A stretch of 64,000 bases of DNA from DASUPK01 sp963831605 (lineage in GTDB: Bacteria > Actinomycetota > Thermoleophilia > Solirubrobacterales > 70-9), in the NCBI GenBank assembly GCA_963831605.1, contig CAWHQR010000003.1:62001-126000 (forward strand). Direction: 5' to 3'. The notes below the pieces were generated by a model. It ran no database searches and had not been told where the DNA came from. It saw only the letters and a program-made list of their open reading frames with translations. A program made the position numbers and the translations under genes. Every line of letters begins with the position of its first letter. The first letter of the stretch is position 1. Below, piece by piece: positions 1 to 9,462 of the stretch.

Positions 1-1154
1 CGCAGCGTCCGCAGGGGATGGCGGAGCATCGCCCCGATCCACTTCAGCGGACGGGTCACCCGGGTGCCCGGGCCCGTCATGACGGTGAACAGCCCGCTCA
101 TCAGGTCGCCGCCATGGCCGTAGGTGACCACCTCGACATGGGTGTCGGGATCGGGATAGATGCTCGAGGTGATGGCGACGGACCGGGCGAAGTCGCGCTC
201 GTCGTCCCGGGCCGTGACCGCCTGAATCGACTCCGAGTTGCTGCGCACGACATGGCCGATGCGATCGCTCAGCCGCGGCAGAGAGCCGCGGTGCCGGCAG
301 TCGGCGAGCAGCTTGTTGGTCCCGAGGGCGCCCGCGGCGACGATCACGCCCCTCGCCGTCAGTGTGCTGGGCCTCGGGCGCGTCAGCCAGGAGCCGGCGC
401 GGCGGCTGCTCACCCGGTATCCGTCGCCTCCGTCGTCGGCGCCGAGAGGAGCGATGTCGGTCACCTGCCGCTCGGGCAGGATCTCGACGCCCAGCTTCTC
501 GGCGAACCAGAGGTAGTTCTTGACCAGGGTGTTCTTGGCGTTGTGCCGGCAGCCGACCATGCAACTGCCGCAGCGCACACAGCCACTTCGCCGCGGGCCC
601 TCGCCGCCGAAGTAGGGGTCGTCCACCTCGACGCCGGGCTCGCCGAAGAAGGCGCCCACTCGTGTCGGCTTGAAGGTGTCCCCGACGCCGATCTCCTCGC
701 CGTACTCGCGCAGGAGGTCGTCCGCCGGGCCCTTGTCCGGGTAGGGCGTCACCCCGAGCATGCGCTCGGCGGTGTCGTAGTGGGGGGTGAGCTGGGGCTC
801 CCAGTCGGCGAGCTCCCCCCACTGGGGGTCCCGGAAGAAGGCCGGGCGGGCCCGGTAGAGCGTGTTGGCATAGCCGAGGCTGCCTCCGCCAACCCCGGAG
901 CCGGAGACGATGAAGAGGTCCTTGAAGGCGGTCATCCTGAAGACACCGCGCAGCCCGAGCTTGGGCATCCAGAAGTAGCGGCGGAGGTTCCATGCGGACT
1001 CGGCGAAGTCCTCATCCCGGTAGCGGCGGCCGCACTCGAGGACCGCGACCCGGTAGCCCTTCTCCGCCAACCGGAGGGCGGAGACCGATCCGCCGAACCC
1101 GGACCCGATCACGATCCAGTCGAAGTCGAAGTTTCCTGACGAGATGTCAGACAC
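1..1154 (-). CDS. GMC-family oxidoreductase, cholesterol-oxidase (ChoD)-like, 3' part outside window
   Basis: The reverse strand is open from about 1154 to the window edge and gives the first 384 residues. An FAD-binding GxGxxG Rossmann motif (IGSGFGGSVSALRLAEKGY) lies at about residues 15-33. Further on are a GSGVGGGS segment and a cysteine-rich stretch (CVRCGSCMVGC) followed by KNTLVKNYL. This pattern is typical of mycobacterial ChoD-type GMC oxidoreductases, which oxidise sterol-like alcohols with FAD. The substrate is not shown by sequence. GTG at 1154 is used; an in-frame GTG at 1167 is also possible, and neither has a clear ribosome binding site. The gene diverges from the mce operon, which suggests a link to lipid or sterol use. 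Full-length relatives are near 560-580 residues, so about one third is missing. Confidence 0.85.
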   Translation of the reverse strand, partial: MSDISSGNFDFDWIVIGSGFGGSVSALRLAEKGYRVAVLECGRRYRDEDFAESAWNLRRYFWMPKLGLRGVFRMTAFKDLFIVSGSGVGGGSLGYANTLYRARPAFFRDPQWGELADWEPQLTPHYDTAERMLGVTPYPDKGPADDLLREYGEEIGVGDTFKPTRVGAFFGEPGVEVDDPYFGGEGPRRSGCVRCGSCMVGCRHNAKNTLVKNYLWFAEKLGVEILPERQVTDIAPLGADDGGDGYRVSSRRAGSWLTRPRPSTLTARGVIVAAGALGTNKLLADCRHRGSLPRLSDRIGHVVRSNSESIQAVTARDDERDFARSVAITSSIYPDPDTHVEVVTYGHGGDLMSGLFTVMTGPGTRVTRPLKWIGAMLRHPLRTL

Positions 1155-1165
1155 GGTGTCGGACA
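1145..1165. promoter_or_regulatory. Near-perfect palindrome over the GMC oxidoreductase start
   Basis: TGTCAGACAC, one G, then GTGTCGGACA. The 10-bp arms match at 9 of 10 positions. Size and symmetry fit a TetR-family operator. It overlaps both candidate start codons of the divergent oxidoreductase gene, so a bound repressor would block that gene. No adjacent regulator gene was identified; the TetR genes at 57441 and at the right edge are only candidates. Confidence 0.5.
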
Positions 1166-1501
1166 CTACGCGTTCGCCGGGCGATCGAGGGGTGGTGTCC
1201 GTCTATGCGGAGGAGGCGCTCCTGCTGCGCATCGCGGCCGATCGACGCTCTCGCTCCCGTCTGGACCGCCGCGCTCTATCCGGGCGTGATCCCGGCCGGG
1301 CAGCTCTCACCTCGCCGCGCTTAATCTGAACTCAACCCTGGTGAACCCCCGGAAACCGCTTGGGAATGCGGAATTCGGGCCCTCGGCGACGGTTCCCCTT
1401 TGACACCCCTCGAACCCCCCTGAAAGTATTAGGTAGATGGCCGTGCCTGGGCGGGGTACCCCGGCACGGACCACAGGTCGACGGGTAGGTAGAGGATCCA
1501 G
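1155..1501. other. 347-nt divergent intergenic region before the mce operon
   Basis: No convincing gene is seen. The left end holds part of the palindrome at 1145-1165. A TTGACA hexamer lies at 1400-1405 and TATTAG at 1427-1432, but the 21-nt spacing is too long for a standard sigma-70 promoter, so the mce promoter is not pinned down. A purine-rich stretch (AGAGGA) just before the TTG at 1502 may serve as the ribosome binding site. Short ORFs here look like composition shadows. Confidence 0.4.
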
Positions 1502-2932
1502 TTGCCAACAACGAGCGCTGTCGGACGCATCGCTGCGATCGTCGCCTTGGCCGGCGCGGTGCTCGTGGTCCTGCTCCTGGTGCTCGGCGGAGGCTCCAGC
1601 TACACGGTCACGGCGGAGTTCGAGAACGCCTCCCAGCTGGTCACCGGCAACAACGTCGACGTCGCCGGAGTCCCGGTCGGGTCGGTCAAGGAGATCTCCC
1701 TCTCCGACAACGGCCAGGCCCTCATCAAGCTCGAGATCTCCGACTCGGCCTACACCCCGCTGCCCGCGGGCACCCACGCAACGGTCCGCTCGCAGTCGCT
1801 GTCGGGGATAGCCAACCGCTACGTCGACCTTTCGCTTCCCACCCACTCCGGCGGGGGAACGATCTCCTCCGGTGGCGACATCACCCAGGCCGACACCACG
1901 TCCGAGGTCGATCTCGACCAGCTCTTCAACACCCTCAACAAGCCGACCGTCTCCCACCTCCAGGAGGTGATCCGCGGCTTCGCCCGCTCCTACGACGGTG
2001 TCGGTGCCAAGGCCAACCGCGGCTTCTACTACCTGAACCCCTTCCTCTCCACCTCCCGGCGGGTCTTCGGGGAACTGAACTCGGACCAGGCCAACCTCGA
2101 TGGCCTGGTGGTGGATGCCGCCGGGCTCACATCCACCCTCGATGCCAAGTCACCCCAGATCTCCTCGCTGGTGGCGAACCTCAACGGAATGCTCGGCACG
2201 ATCGGATCCGAGCAGTCCTCTCTGGCATCGGCGGTCGGCCAGCTGCCCGACTTCATGCGCCAGTTCAACACCACCGCGGTCAACCTGCGCGCCGCCCTCG
2301 ACGACGTCCAGCCCCTGGTCGATGCCACCCGCCCGGTGGCGCGCAAGCTCCAGCCCTTCGCCAAGCGGCTTCGGGGCTTCGCCCGCGATGCGGTCCCCAC
2401 CGTCAAGAACCTGAACCAGGTGGTCAACTCGCCGGGCCAGAACAACGACCTGATCGAGCTCACCCGTCTGCAGGATCCTCTGGCCCAGATCGGGGTCGGG
2501 CCGGTGGACCGAAACGGAGCCTCTCGCCCCGGCGCCCTGCCGGCCTCCGCCGATTCGCTCAACAACTCCCTCAACCAGATCTCCACCCTGCGGGCCTACA
2601 GCCCCGAGCTCACCGGCTGGTTCGATGACTTCGGACACTCAGGGTTCCCGGATGCCTTCGGCGGCATCGGCCGCATCTCGACCACCCTCAATGCCTTCAG
2701 CCTCGGTGCCCCGTCGGCCGGCCTCCCCTGCAACAGCCTCGTCGAGGTCCTGCAGATCCCCGGCGGCACCAGCGCCTGCCAGCTGATCAACCCGGCCGAT
2801 CTCACCCACAACCTCGGCATCAAGGACCTCCAGCGCTGCCCCGGCTCCAACGAGCGCGGCCTGAGCTCCGACCAGCTCACCCAGGGCGGCACCGTCAACT
2901 GCGACCCCAGCGAGACCCCGATCGGACCATGA
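1502..2932 (+). CDS. Mce/MlaD-family lipid-binding protein, first of six
   Basis: 476 residues. A short N-terminus is followed by one membrane anchor (about residues 8-31) and then the MCE/MlaD domain (about 35-110), with the typical pattern of a beta-barrel entry (YTVTAEFENASQLVTGNNVDV) and a VGSVKEISL strand. The rest is the long helical region with repeated Leu/Val heptads usual in actinobacterial Mce proteins, ending in a Cys-containing tail. Mce proteins form hexameric tubes or bridges that carry lipids across the envelope with a YrbE permease and an ATPase. TTG 1502 is chosen because it directly precedes the hydrophobic segment. The gene overlaps the next one by 4 nt (ATGA). Confidence 0.88.
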   Translation: MPTTSAVGRIAAIVALAGAVLVVLLLVLGGGSSYTVTAEFENASQLVTGNNVDVAGVPVGSVKEISLSDNGQALIKLEISDSAYTPLPAGTHATVRSQSLSGIANRYVDLSLPTHSGGGTISSGGDITQADTTSEVDLDQLFNTLNKPTVSHLQEVIRGFARSYDGVGAKANRGFYYLNPFLSTSRRVFGELNSDQANLDGLVVDAAGLTSTLDAKSPQISSLVANLNGMLGTIGSEQSSLASAVGQLPDFMRQFNTTAVNLRAALDDVQPLVDATRPVARKLQPFAKRLRGFARDAVPTVKNLNQVVNSPGQNNDLIELTRLQDPLAQIGVGPVDRNGASRPGALPASADSLNNSLNQISTLRAYSPELTGWFDDFGHSGFPDAFGGIGRISTTLNAFSLGAPSAGLPCNSLVEVLQIPGGTSACQLINPADLTHNLGIKDLQRCPGSNERGLSSDQLTQGGTVNCDPSETPIGP

Positions 2933-4785
2933 AGAGGCTCCTGCTCATACTCGGCCTGCTTGCCGCGGTCCCCGCCTATCTGGTGGCGGGGGCGGGCGCG
3001 TCCGGCAGCCACACCTACCAGGCGGAGCTCTTCAACGCCTTCGGCCTGGTCAACGGCTCGGAGCTGCGGGTCGCCGGTGCCAAGGCCGGGACCATCACCA
3101 ACCTCGACATCACTCCGCAGAAGACCGCGCTCGTCACCTTCGAGGTCGACTCGGGCTTCCCCGAGTTCAAGGCGGACGCCAGCTGCTCCTCGGAGCCCCA
3201 GTCGCTGATCGCGGAGTACTTCCTGGACTGCCAGCCCGGCACCTCGGCTCAACCCCTCACCGCACCGATCCCCGCGGCCCGCAACAAGACCACGGTCCAG
3301 CCCGACCTGGCCCAGAACACGCTCCGCGAGCCCTTCAAGGACCGGCTCCAGCTCCTGATCAACGAGTTCGGGACCGCGCTCGATGGCAACGCCGAGAACC
3401 TGAACGCCGCCATCCGGTCCGGCGCTCCGGCCCTCCAGCAGCTCAAGCAGGTCCTCAACATCCTCGGCCGGCAGAACACGACGATCGCCGAGCTCAACAC
3501 CAACGCGGACACGATCTTCCAGCAGCTCGCGAACCGCAAGGAGGATGTCGTCCACTTCATCGACAACGCGGGCCGCACCGCCGCGATCTCGGCGCAGCGC
3601 TCGAACGACCTGGCGCAGAACTTCCATCTGCTCGACGACTTCCTCGCCCAGCTGAAGCCGACCATGTTCCAGCTGGGCAACCTGGCCGAGCAGCAGACGC
3701 CGCTCCTCACCGACCTGCATGCGGCCGCGCCCGGCCTCAACAAGCTCGCCGCGCATCTGCCCGCCTTCAACAGCGGCACCGAGCAGTCCCTGACCTCGCT
3801 CGGCGGGGCGGCGCACATCGGCAAGACCGCCCTCGCCAACAGCCGGGACGAGATCAGCGCGCTCGATCAGGCCAGCACCAAGGCCTACCCCGCCGCTGAT
3901 CAGGTGGCCCAGTTCCTCCAGAGCGCCTCCGATCCGAAGAACGCAGGCGAGGAGGACGCCTGCGCCCGATTCGACCTTCGCCAGCAGCCCGGAGAGGCTG
4001 ACCGCCGGGTCCAGCTGCTCGACCAGAAGCTGAGCGGCGATCCGACCTTCACCGGCCTGCACGGCGATCAGACGGTGTCGTGCAAGTGGGCGAACGGCGC
4101 TCCGTCCGGGACCGACCCGAACGGCGGCAACCCCGGCTACACGGGCTTCGAGGGCCTCCTCAACTACGCCTACATCCAGACCAACTCGCTCAACCTCTAC
4201 GACCAGCTCGGCCACGCGCTCGGCATCACCCTGATGGAGGCGCCGGGAGTGCCGTCGAAGTGCGGCTATCAGACCGGTCCGCAGCTCCCGGCGAAGGGCG
4301 GCGGCAGCACCACCGACCCGAGGAACTTCGCCGAGTGCGCGGGCCTGCTCGGCGACCGCCAGCCGGGCATCAACTATGCCCGGCAGCCGAGCGGACTGTT
4401 CGGCCACCTGCCTCGCTACGACAACTCGGTCTGCCCGGACGGCAGCACCGTGCCGGCGATCTGCGACGAGAACATCAGCACCCACACCGCCGCAGGACTG
4501 AAGGGGGCGACCCCGACCCCGGCCCCAGCGGCGCCGCAGCCCCAGCCACAGGCGACCACGCCCCAGCAGCAGAAGGACATCCAGAAGATCCTCAAGGGCG
4601 TCAACCCGAACAAGATCCCGAACGACGTCCGCAAGAAGCTCAAGGACCTGGTTCCGGGCGTGCCGCTCCCGCAGCTGCCCCAGCTCCCGCAGCTGCCCCA
4701 GCTCCCGCAGGGCCTCGGCCTGAACAGCAGCGCTCCGAGCGGCTCCAGCACCCAGGACCTCCTCAACTTCCTCCTCGGCCAATGA
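2929..4785 (+). CDS. Mce/MlaD-family protein, second of six, with Pro/Gln repeat tail
   Basis: 618 residues, the longest Mce of the cluster. The N-terminus is a hydrophobic signal/anchor (about residues 3-25) without a lipobox Cys. The MCE domain follows (about 30-110) and carries an inserted Cys pair. A long helical region runs to about residue 350, then a Cys-containing domain, then a low-complexity tail rich in Pro, Gln and Lys. The tail includes LPQ repeats from a tandem DNA repeat at 4666-4710. The start codon overlaps the previous stop by 4 nt, so translation is probably coupled. By analogy with other Mce complexes it is one subunit of a lipid importer. Confidence 0.88.
   Translation: MKRLLLILGLLAAVPAYLVAGAGASGSHTYQAELFNAFGLVNGSELRVAGAKAGTITNLDITPQKTALVTFEVDSGFPEFKADASCSSEPQSLIAEYFLDCQPGTSAQPLTAPIPAARNKTTVQPDLAQNTLREPFKDRLQLLINEFGTALDGNAENLNAAIRSGAPALQQLKQVLNILGRQNTTIAELNTNADTIFQQLANRKEDVVHFIDNAGRTAAISAQRSNDLAQNFHLLDDFLAQLKPTMFQLGNLAEQQTPLLTDLHAAAPGLNKLAAHLPAFNSGTEQSLTSLGGAAHIGKTALANSRDEISALDQASTKAYPAADQVAQFLQSASDPKNAGEEDACARFDLRQQPGEADRRVQLLDQKLSGDPTFTGLHGDQTVSCKWANGAPSGTDPNGGNPGYTGFEGLLNYAYIQTNSLNLYDQLGHALGITLMEAPGVPSKCGYQTGPQLPAKGGGSTTDPRNFAECAGLLGDRQPGINYARQPSGLFGHLPRYDNSVCPDGSTVPAICDENISTHTAAGLKGATPTPAPAAPQPQPQATTPQQQKDIQKILKGVNPNKIPNDVRKKLKDLVPGVPLPQLPQLPQLPQLPQGLGLNSSAPSGSSTQDLLNFLLGQ
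4666..4710 (+). repeat. 18-nt tandem repeat, 2.5 copies, inside the second mce gene
   Basis: The unit CTCCCGCAGCTGCCCCAG occurs at 4666-4683 and 4684-4701, with a half copy at 4702-4710. It encodes (Leu-Pro-Gln)n in the C-terminal tail. Exact copies suggest recent expansion by slippage, so copy number may vary between strains. Confidence 0.85.
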
Positions 4786-4816
4786 CCAAGACCACCCCTA
4801 CATATAGGGAGCAACG

Positions 4817-6448
4817 ATGAACGGCCGCGCGCGCATGGGATCGCTGGCGGCCTCGCCGACCATGGTGGGCGCAATCACGACGCTGATCGTGATCGTCGCC
4901 GTCTTCCTCGCCTACAACGCGAACAACGGGCTGCCCTTCGTGCCCACCTACCGGGTCTCCGCGGAGATCTGCGACGCCGCCAGGCTCGGCCCCAACAACG
5001 AGGTCCGGATCGGCGGCAACCGGGTGGGCGTCGTCGAGTCGATCGACACCGTGCAGGCGCCGCAGAACAGCGGCTGTCAGACCGCGGACGGATCGAGCGC
5101 CTCCACCGTCGCCAGGCTCAACCTGAAGCTGGACAAGAGCGCCGACCCGCTCCCGGCGGACTCCACGATCCGGATTCGCTACCGGTCATCGTTCGGCCTC
5201 AAGTACCTCGAGATCGACCGCGGCACCAGCGAGAGCGGCCTGCCCGCGGGAGCCACTCTGCCGCTCTCCCAGTCGAGCCAGCAGGTCGAGTTCGACGACG
5301 TCTACAACACCTTCGACACCGCCACCCGCGCGAACAGCCAGCGCGTGCTGCAGGGATTCGGCGACGCATTCGCCGCCCGGGGTGCCTCTCTGAACGAGGC
5401 CATCGGGGCCCTCAACCCGCTGTTCGCCAACCTGAAGCCGGTCTCCGCCGCCCTGGCGGATCCGGCCACTCAGCTCGTCCGCTTCTTCCCGGAGCTCGCC
5501 GACGCGGCCCGCATCGTCGCCCCCGTCGCCGTCGACAACGCCCAGCAGTTCACCAACGGCGCGATCGCGTTCGGGGCGATCTCGTCAGACCCGCAGGCCC
5601 TGCGCGACACGATCTCCGGCGGTCCGCCCGCGCTCGAGGCGGGCATCCGCGACCTGCCGCCGCAGCGCCCGTTCCTCGCGGACTTCGCAGAGTTCTCGCG
5701 CCTGCTGCGGCCCGGCATCAGTGACCTGCGCGCCGCGCTGCCGGAGCTGAACCAGACCGTCCTGCTCGGATCGAAGGTCCTGCCGCGCACCGTTCAGATG
5801 AACAACGACCTGGGCGACGTGATGTCCAACCTGAACGACCTGGTCGCGGACCCGTCGACGTTGACCAGCCTCACCCGCCTCTCCGACACCTTCAATCTGG
5901 TCCAGGACGCCGGCCAGAAGATCGTCCCGGCCCAGACGGTCTGCAACTACTTCACCTACTGGACGACCTACCTGACGAGCCACTTCTCGCTGCCGACGCC
6001 GTTCGGCTATTCCGAGCGGGTGATCGGGCCGGCGATCGCGGGGTCGACTGATCCGGCCCACCTGCCGCGCAACCCGATGGACAACTACTCGGGCGGCCAG
6101 GGCGACGGCCGCTTCTCGAGCGGCTCGCTGACCTCCCCGAGCGACCAGGGCGTCTTCAGCCCGTTGAACAGCGCCCCCGATGCCCACGACGGGATCCCGA
6201 TCCTGCACGGCAATCCCTATGGGCCGACGACCACCGACGGCAAGCCGAACTGCCAGTCGGGCCAGACCGGCTATCCGCTCGGCGAGTCGCTGATCCCCGG
6301 CCAGAGTGCCGACAACCCGACCTTCGGCCCCTCGAACGTCACCAAGGCGGGTGGCGTCCCGCCACTCGGGAAGGACGACCTCTTCCTCACCCAGGACGGC
6401 AAGCGCATCTTCTGGGACTCGGCCAACAACCCCCCGGAGAACCCGTGA
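4817..6448 (+). CDS. Mce/MlaD-family protein, third of six
   Basis: 543 residues. A short cytoplasmic N-terminus is followed by a membrane anchor (about residues 17-35, ITTLIVIVAVFLAY) and the MCE domain (about 42-135, including RIGGNRVGVVESI). The domain contains an insert with a Cys and a Ser/Ala-rich loop. The remainder is helical, then a Gly/Pro/Ser-rich C-terminal region. A 31-nt gap separates it from the previous gene and holds AGGGAG about 8 nt before the ATG, a good ribosome binding site. This is the only clear independent translation signal within the first five genes. Its role is a lipid-transfer subunit with the other Mce proteins. Confidence 0.88.
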   Translation: MNGRARMGSLAASPTMVGAITTLIVIVAVFLAYNANNGLPFVPTYRVSAEICDAARLGPNNEVRIGGNRVGVVESIDTVQAPQNSGCQTADGSSASTVARLNLKLDKSADPLPADSTIRIRYRSSFGLKYLEIDRGTSESGLPAGATLPLSQSSQQVEFDDVYNTFDTATRANSQRVLQGFGDAFAARGASLNEAIGALNPLFANLKPVSAALADPATQLVRFFPELADAARIVAPVAVDNAQQFTNGAIAFGAISSDPQALRDTISGGPPALEAGIRDLPPQRPFLADFAEFSRLLRPGISDLRAALPELNQTVLLGSKVLPRTVQMNNDLGDVMSNLNDLVADPSTLTSLTRLSDTFNLVQDAGQKIVPAQTVCNYFTYWTTYLTSHFSLPTPFGYSERVIGPAIAGSTDPAHLPRNPMDNYSGGQGDGRFSSGSLTSPSDQGVFSPLNSAPDAHDGIPILHGNPYGPTTTDGKPNCQSGQTGYPLGESLIPGQSADNPTFGPSNVTKAGGVPPLGKDDLFLTQDGKRIFWDSANNPPENP

Positions 6449-8112
6449 ACCGCCCGAACCAAAGCCGCCGCCTCTCCAACCCGCAGATCGGGCTGATCGC
6501 GGTCGTGCTCACGCTGTTCGGGTTCTACCTCGCCTTCACGAAGTCGATCCCGTTCGCCGGACACGGCTATCAGCTGAAGGCGGTCGTCGGCGACGCTCAG
6601 AACATCCGCGCCAAGAGCCCGGTGCGGATCTCCGGGGTGGACGTCGGCGAGGTCAGCGACGTCCAGCACCTGACCGACGCGAACGGCAAGGGCCAGGACG
6701 CCTCGATCGTCACGATGGACCTGAAGGACACCGCCCTGCCCATCCGACAGGACGCGACCCTCCAGCTGCGGCCTCGCCTTTTCCTGGAGGGCAACCTGTT
6801 CGTCGATCTCCACCCGGGCAGCCCGGGCGCTCCGGAGCTCCACAGCGGGTCCATGATCCCGGAGACCCAGACCTCGAGCTCCGTTCAGTTCGACCAGGTG
6901 CTGACCTCGCTGCAGGCGCCGGTGCGGGCGGACCTCCAGGTCTTCCTCAAGGAGTTCGGCGGAGCACTCGACAAGTACGGCGGCGCCAAGGGCCTCCAGG
7001 AGTCGTTCCGCACCTCGCCGCCGGCGTACGAGTACACCTCCCAGGTGAACCAGGCGCTGCTCGGCACGCAGCCCGGAGACCTGGCCGGCTTCGTCTCCAA
7101 CCTCGATGTCGTCGCCCGGGAGCTGAACGCGAACAGCACCGACCTCCAGGGCCTGATCACCAACTTCGACACCGTCAGCGGCGACTTCGCCGCGCACCAG
7201 GCCTCGCTCCGCGACGCGATCGTCGAGCTTCCCAGGGCGCTCGCCGTGGGACGCCCCGCGCTCCTCAAGCTCAACCAGGACTTCCCGGCGCTCCGCGCGT
7301 TCGCACGCGAGGCCCTGCCCGGCGTGAAGTCGGCCAACTCGGCGCTCGACTACGCGAATCCGTGGATCGGTCAGCTCCGCCAGCTGATCTCGGAGAGGGA
7401 GCTGCGCGGCCTCGTCGAGGACCTGCGCCCGACCGTGCCGGACCTCGCCGCGCTCAGCAACGACTCGCTGCCCTTCCTGGAGCAGGTCAGGGCCCTGTCC
7501 TCATGCTTCAACAACGTCGTCATCCCCTGGAGCAACACCAATGTCCCGAACTCCGACAGCGATCCGGCGGCGGGGACGGTCTTCCAGGAGACCGCCTACG
7601 GGCTGAGCGGCGTCGCGGGGGAGAGCCGCTCGGGCGACGCCAACGGACAGGAGTTCCGCGTGCTCGGCGGCGGCGGCGGGAACAGCATCGCGCCGTTCAG
7701 CACCCCCGACGTGGCCGCGCCGCTCACCGGTGTGACGCCCTTCGGCTTCCTGGGCTCCCAGCCGGCCAAGCAGTCCTCGGCCAAAACTCCGTTCCGCCCG
7801 GACGTGCCGTGTGAGACGCAGGATCCGCCGGATCTCCGCAGCGAGATCGGCCCGGCGCCGGCCTCGAAGGCCACGGACAAGAGCCCCGTGTCGGCCACCC
7901 CGCGCGAGAACGCGCTCACCTCTCGCTACGCCGACATCCTCTCGCAGCTCACCGATGTGAAGCAGCTCCAGGCGGCGGGCAAGGACACCGCGGCGAAGCA
8001 GTTGCTCGACACCGTCATGACGCAGTTCTCCGGCTGGGAGCAGGATTGGACCGCGTTCCAGCGGGCCAACGGGGTCAAGGCGCCCACCCCGCCGAAGGGG
8101 GCGAACGGCTGA
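6445..8112 (+). CDS. Mce/MlaD-family protein, fourth of six
   Basis: 555 residues, GTG start overlapping the previous stop (GTGA). One membrane anchor at about residues 13-30 (IGLIAVVLTLFGFYLAF) precedes the MCE domain (about 38-125, with RISGVDVGEVSDV). The helical region contains an extended section with many Leu/Val repeats. The C-terminal 100 residues are polar, with a final charged helix (DILSQLTDVKQLQAAG). No lipobox is present. The stop overlaps the next ATG (TGATG), so translation is again coupled. Confidence 0.88.
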   Translation: MNRPNQSRRLSNPQIGLIAVVLTLFGFYLAFTKSIPFAGHGYQLKAVVGDAQNIRAKSPVRISGVDVGEVSDVQHLTDANGKGQDASIVTMDLKDTALPIRQDATLQLRPRLFLEGNLFVDLHPGSPGAPELHSGSMIPETQTSSSVQFDQVLTSLQAPVRADLQVFLKEFGGALDKYGGAKGLQESFRTSPPAYEYTSQVNQALLGTQPGDLAGFVSNLDVVARELNANSTDLQGLITNFDTVSGDFAAHQASLRDAIVELPRALAVGRPALLKLNQDFPALRAFAREALPGVKSANSALDYANPWIGQLRQLISERELRGLVEDLRPTVPDLAALSNDSLPFLEQVRALSSCFNNVVIPWSNTNVPNSDSDPAAGTVFQETAYGLSGVAGESRSGDANGQEFRVLGGGGGNSIAPFSTPDVAAPLTGVTPFGFLGSQPAKQSSAKTPFRPDVPCETQDPPDLRSEIGPAPASKATDKSPVSATPRENALTSRYADILSQLTDVKQLQAAGKDTAAKQLLDTVMTQFSGWEQDWTAFQRANGVKAPTPPKGANG

Positions 8113-9437
8113 TGCGCAAGGCGATCCGAGACCACCTGCGCGATTTCCTGGCGATCCTCGGCCTGCTGACCGTCGGCCTGCTCGCGACCTACATCATCGT
8201 CCAGAACCAGCGGCTGCGGATCCCGATCCTCGAGGACAAGCCCTTCGAGCTGAAGGCCGACCTGTCGACCGCGCAGGCCGTGACGCCCGGCCAGGGCCAG
8301 ACCGTCCGAGTGGCCGGTGTTCGCGTCGGCGACATCAACGCCGTCGACTACGAGAACGGTCACGCGGTGGTGACCATGGCCATCGACCGCAAGTTCCTCC
8401 CGATCTACAAGAACGCAACGATCCTGCTCAGGCCGAAGACGGGCCTGAAGGACATGTTCCTGGAGCTCGACCCGGGCACGAACTACGACCCCAACTCCAA
8501 CAACGACGAGTTCCAGAACGGCGATGAGATCCCCGTCGCCAACACCGCACCCGACACGAACGTCGATCAGATCCTCTCCGCGCTCGACGGCGACACCAGG
8601 GCGTACCTGAGGCTGCTCCTCACCCAGGGCGGCCAGGGGCTGAGCGGCCGCGGCAAGGACCTCGGCAAGCTGCTCGGCAGCCTCGGGCCGATCAACCGCG
8701 GTCTCGCGCGCGTCAACACGGAGGTCGCGAAGCGCAAGACGAACCTCGCGACGCTGATCCACAACATGAACATCCTCTGGGGCCGCGTCGGCCAGGACGG
8801 ACAGGGCATCGAGCAGCTGGTCTCGGCCTCCAATCAGGCTCTGGGCGCGATCGCCAGTCAATCGCCCGACGTCCAGCGATCCGTCGGGCTGCTCGGCCCG
8901 ACCCTGCGGACCACCCGGGTGGCGCTCGCCAAGACCGACCAGCTCGCCACGATCCTCGGCCCGGCCGTGAACAGCCTGCGGCCCTTCGCCCGCAAGCTCA
9001 AGCCGGTCAACGACTCGCTCGCCAGCCTGGCGAGGAACACCTACGACCCCGTGAAGCAGGAGATCCGCCCGTTCGTCGTCAACGCCCGCCAGCCGGTCCG
9101 CGACATCCGGCCGGCGGCCCAGAACCTGGTCCACGCGACCCCGCGCCTGACCACGGTGGGCTCGAAGCTCAACGAGCTCTTCAACATGGCGGCCTACAAC
9201 CCGAACGGCGCCGAGGCGCCCGGCACGCCCGGCCGCGACGAGGGCTACCTCTACTGGCTGGGCTGGCTGGCCCACGTCGGCAACAGCACGTTCAGCTCAC
9301 AGGACGCCCACGGCGCCTACCGCCACGTCTTCCTGCTCGCGACCTGCAACACGGTCAAGTCGATCCTCGCCTCGAGCCCGGCCGCACCGGTCGTCACCGG
9401 GTTCGGACAGCTGCTCGGAACGGCGTGTCCGCCATGA
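8112..9437 (+). CDS. Mce/MlaD-family protein, fifth of six
   Basis: 441 residues when started at ATG 8112. The reading frame extends upstream, but 8112 gives the TGATG coupling and the expected short N-terminus. A membrane anchor lies at about residues 13-33 (AILGLLTVGLLATYIIV), followed by the MCE domain (about 42-125, RVAGVRVGDINAV). It is the shortest of the six and lacks a long C-terminal extension. In mycobacterial mce operons the fifth protein is a lipoprotein; here there is no lipobox Cys. It should be another subunit of the envelope lipid conduit. Confidence 0.87.
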   Translation: MRKAIRDHLRDFLAILGLLTVGLLATYIIVQNQRLRIPILEDKPFELKADLSTAQAVTPGQGQTVRVAGVRVGDINAVDYENGHAVVTMAIDRKFLPIYKNATILLRPKTGLKDMFLELDPGTNYDPNSNNDEFQNGDEIPVANTAPDTNVDQILSALDGDTRAYLRLLLTQGGQGLSGRGKDLGKLLGSLGPINRGLARVNTEVAKRKTNLATLIHNMNILWGRVGQDGQGIEQLVSASNQALGAIASQSPDVQRSVGLLGPTLRTTRVALAKTDQLATILGPAVNSLRPFARKLKPVNDSLASLARNTYDPVKQEIRPFVVNARQPVRDIRPAAQNLVHATPRLTTVGSKLNELFNMAAYNPNGAEAPGTPGRDEGYLYWLGWLAHVGNSTFSSQDAHGAYRHVFLLATCNTVKSILASSPAAPVVTGFGQLLGTACPP

Positions 9438-9462
9438 CCCGGACCAACGGAGAAGTGATCTA

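Noticed and set aside
18..1139. A 373-codon plus-strand ORF at the left edge
   Set aside because: It is the shadow of the GMC oxidoreductase on the minus strand, which has clear FAD motifs; the plus-strand protein is low-complexity Ala/Arg/Gly.
1400..1432. TTGACA...TATTAG as the mce promoter
   Set aside because: Spacing of 21 nt is outside the usual 16-18; kept only as a note.
4666..4710. Tandem repeat as a CRISPR-like array
   Set aside because: Units are adjacent without spacers and encode a Leu-Pro-Gln tail in frame.
2596..4782. A 728-codon minus-strand ORF opposite the second mce gene
   Set aside because: GC-rich shadow ORF; the plus strand has the MCE domain, signal anchor and operon overlaps.
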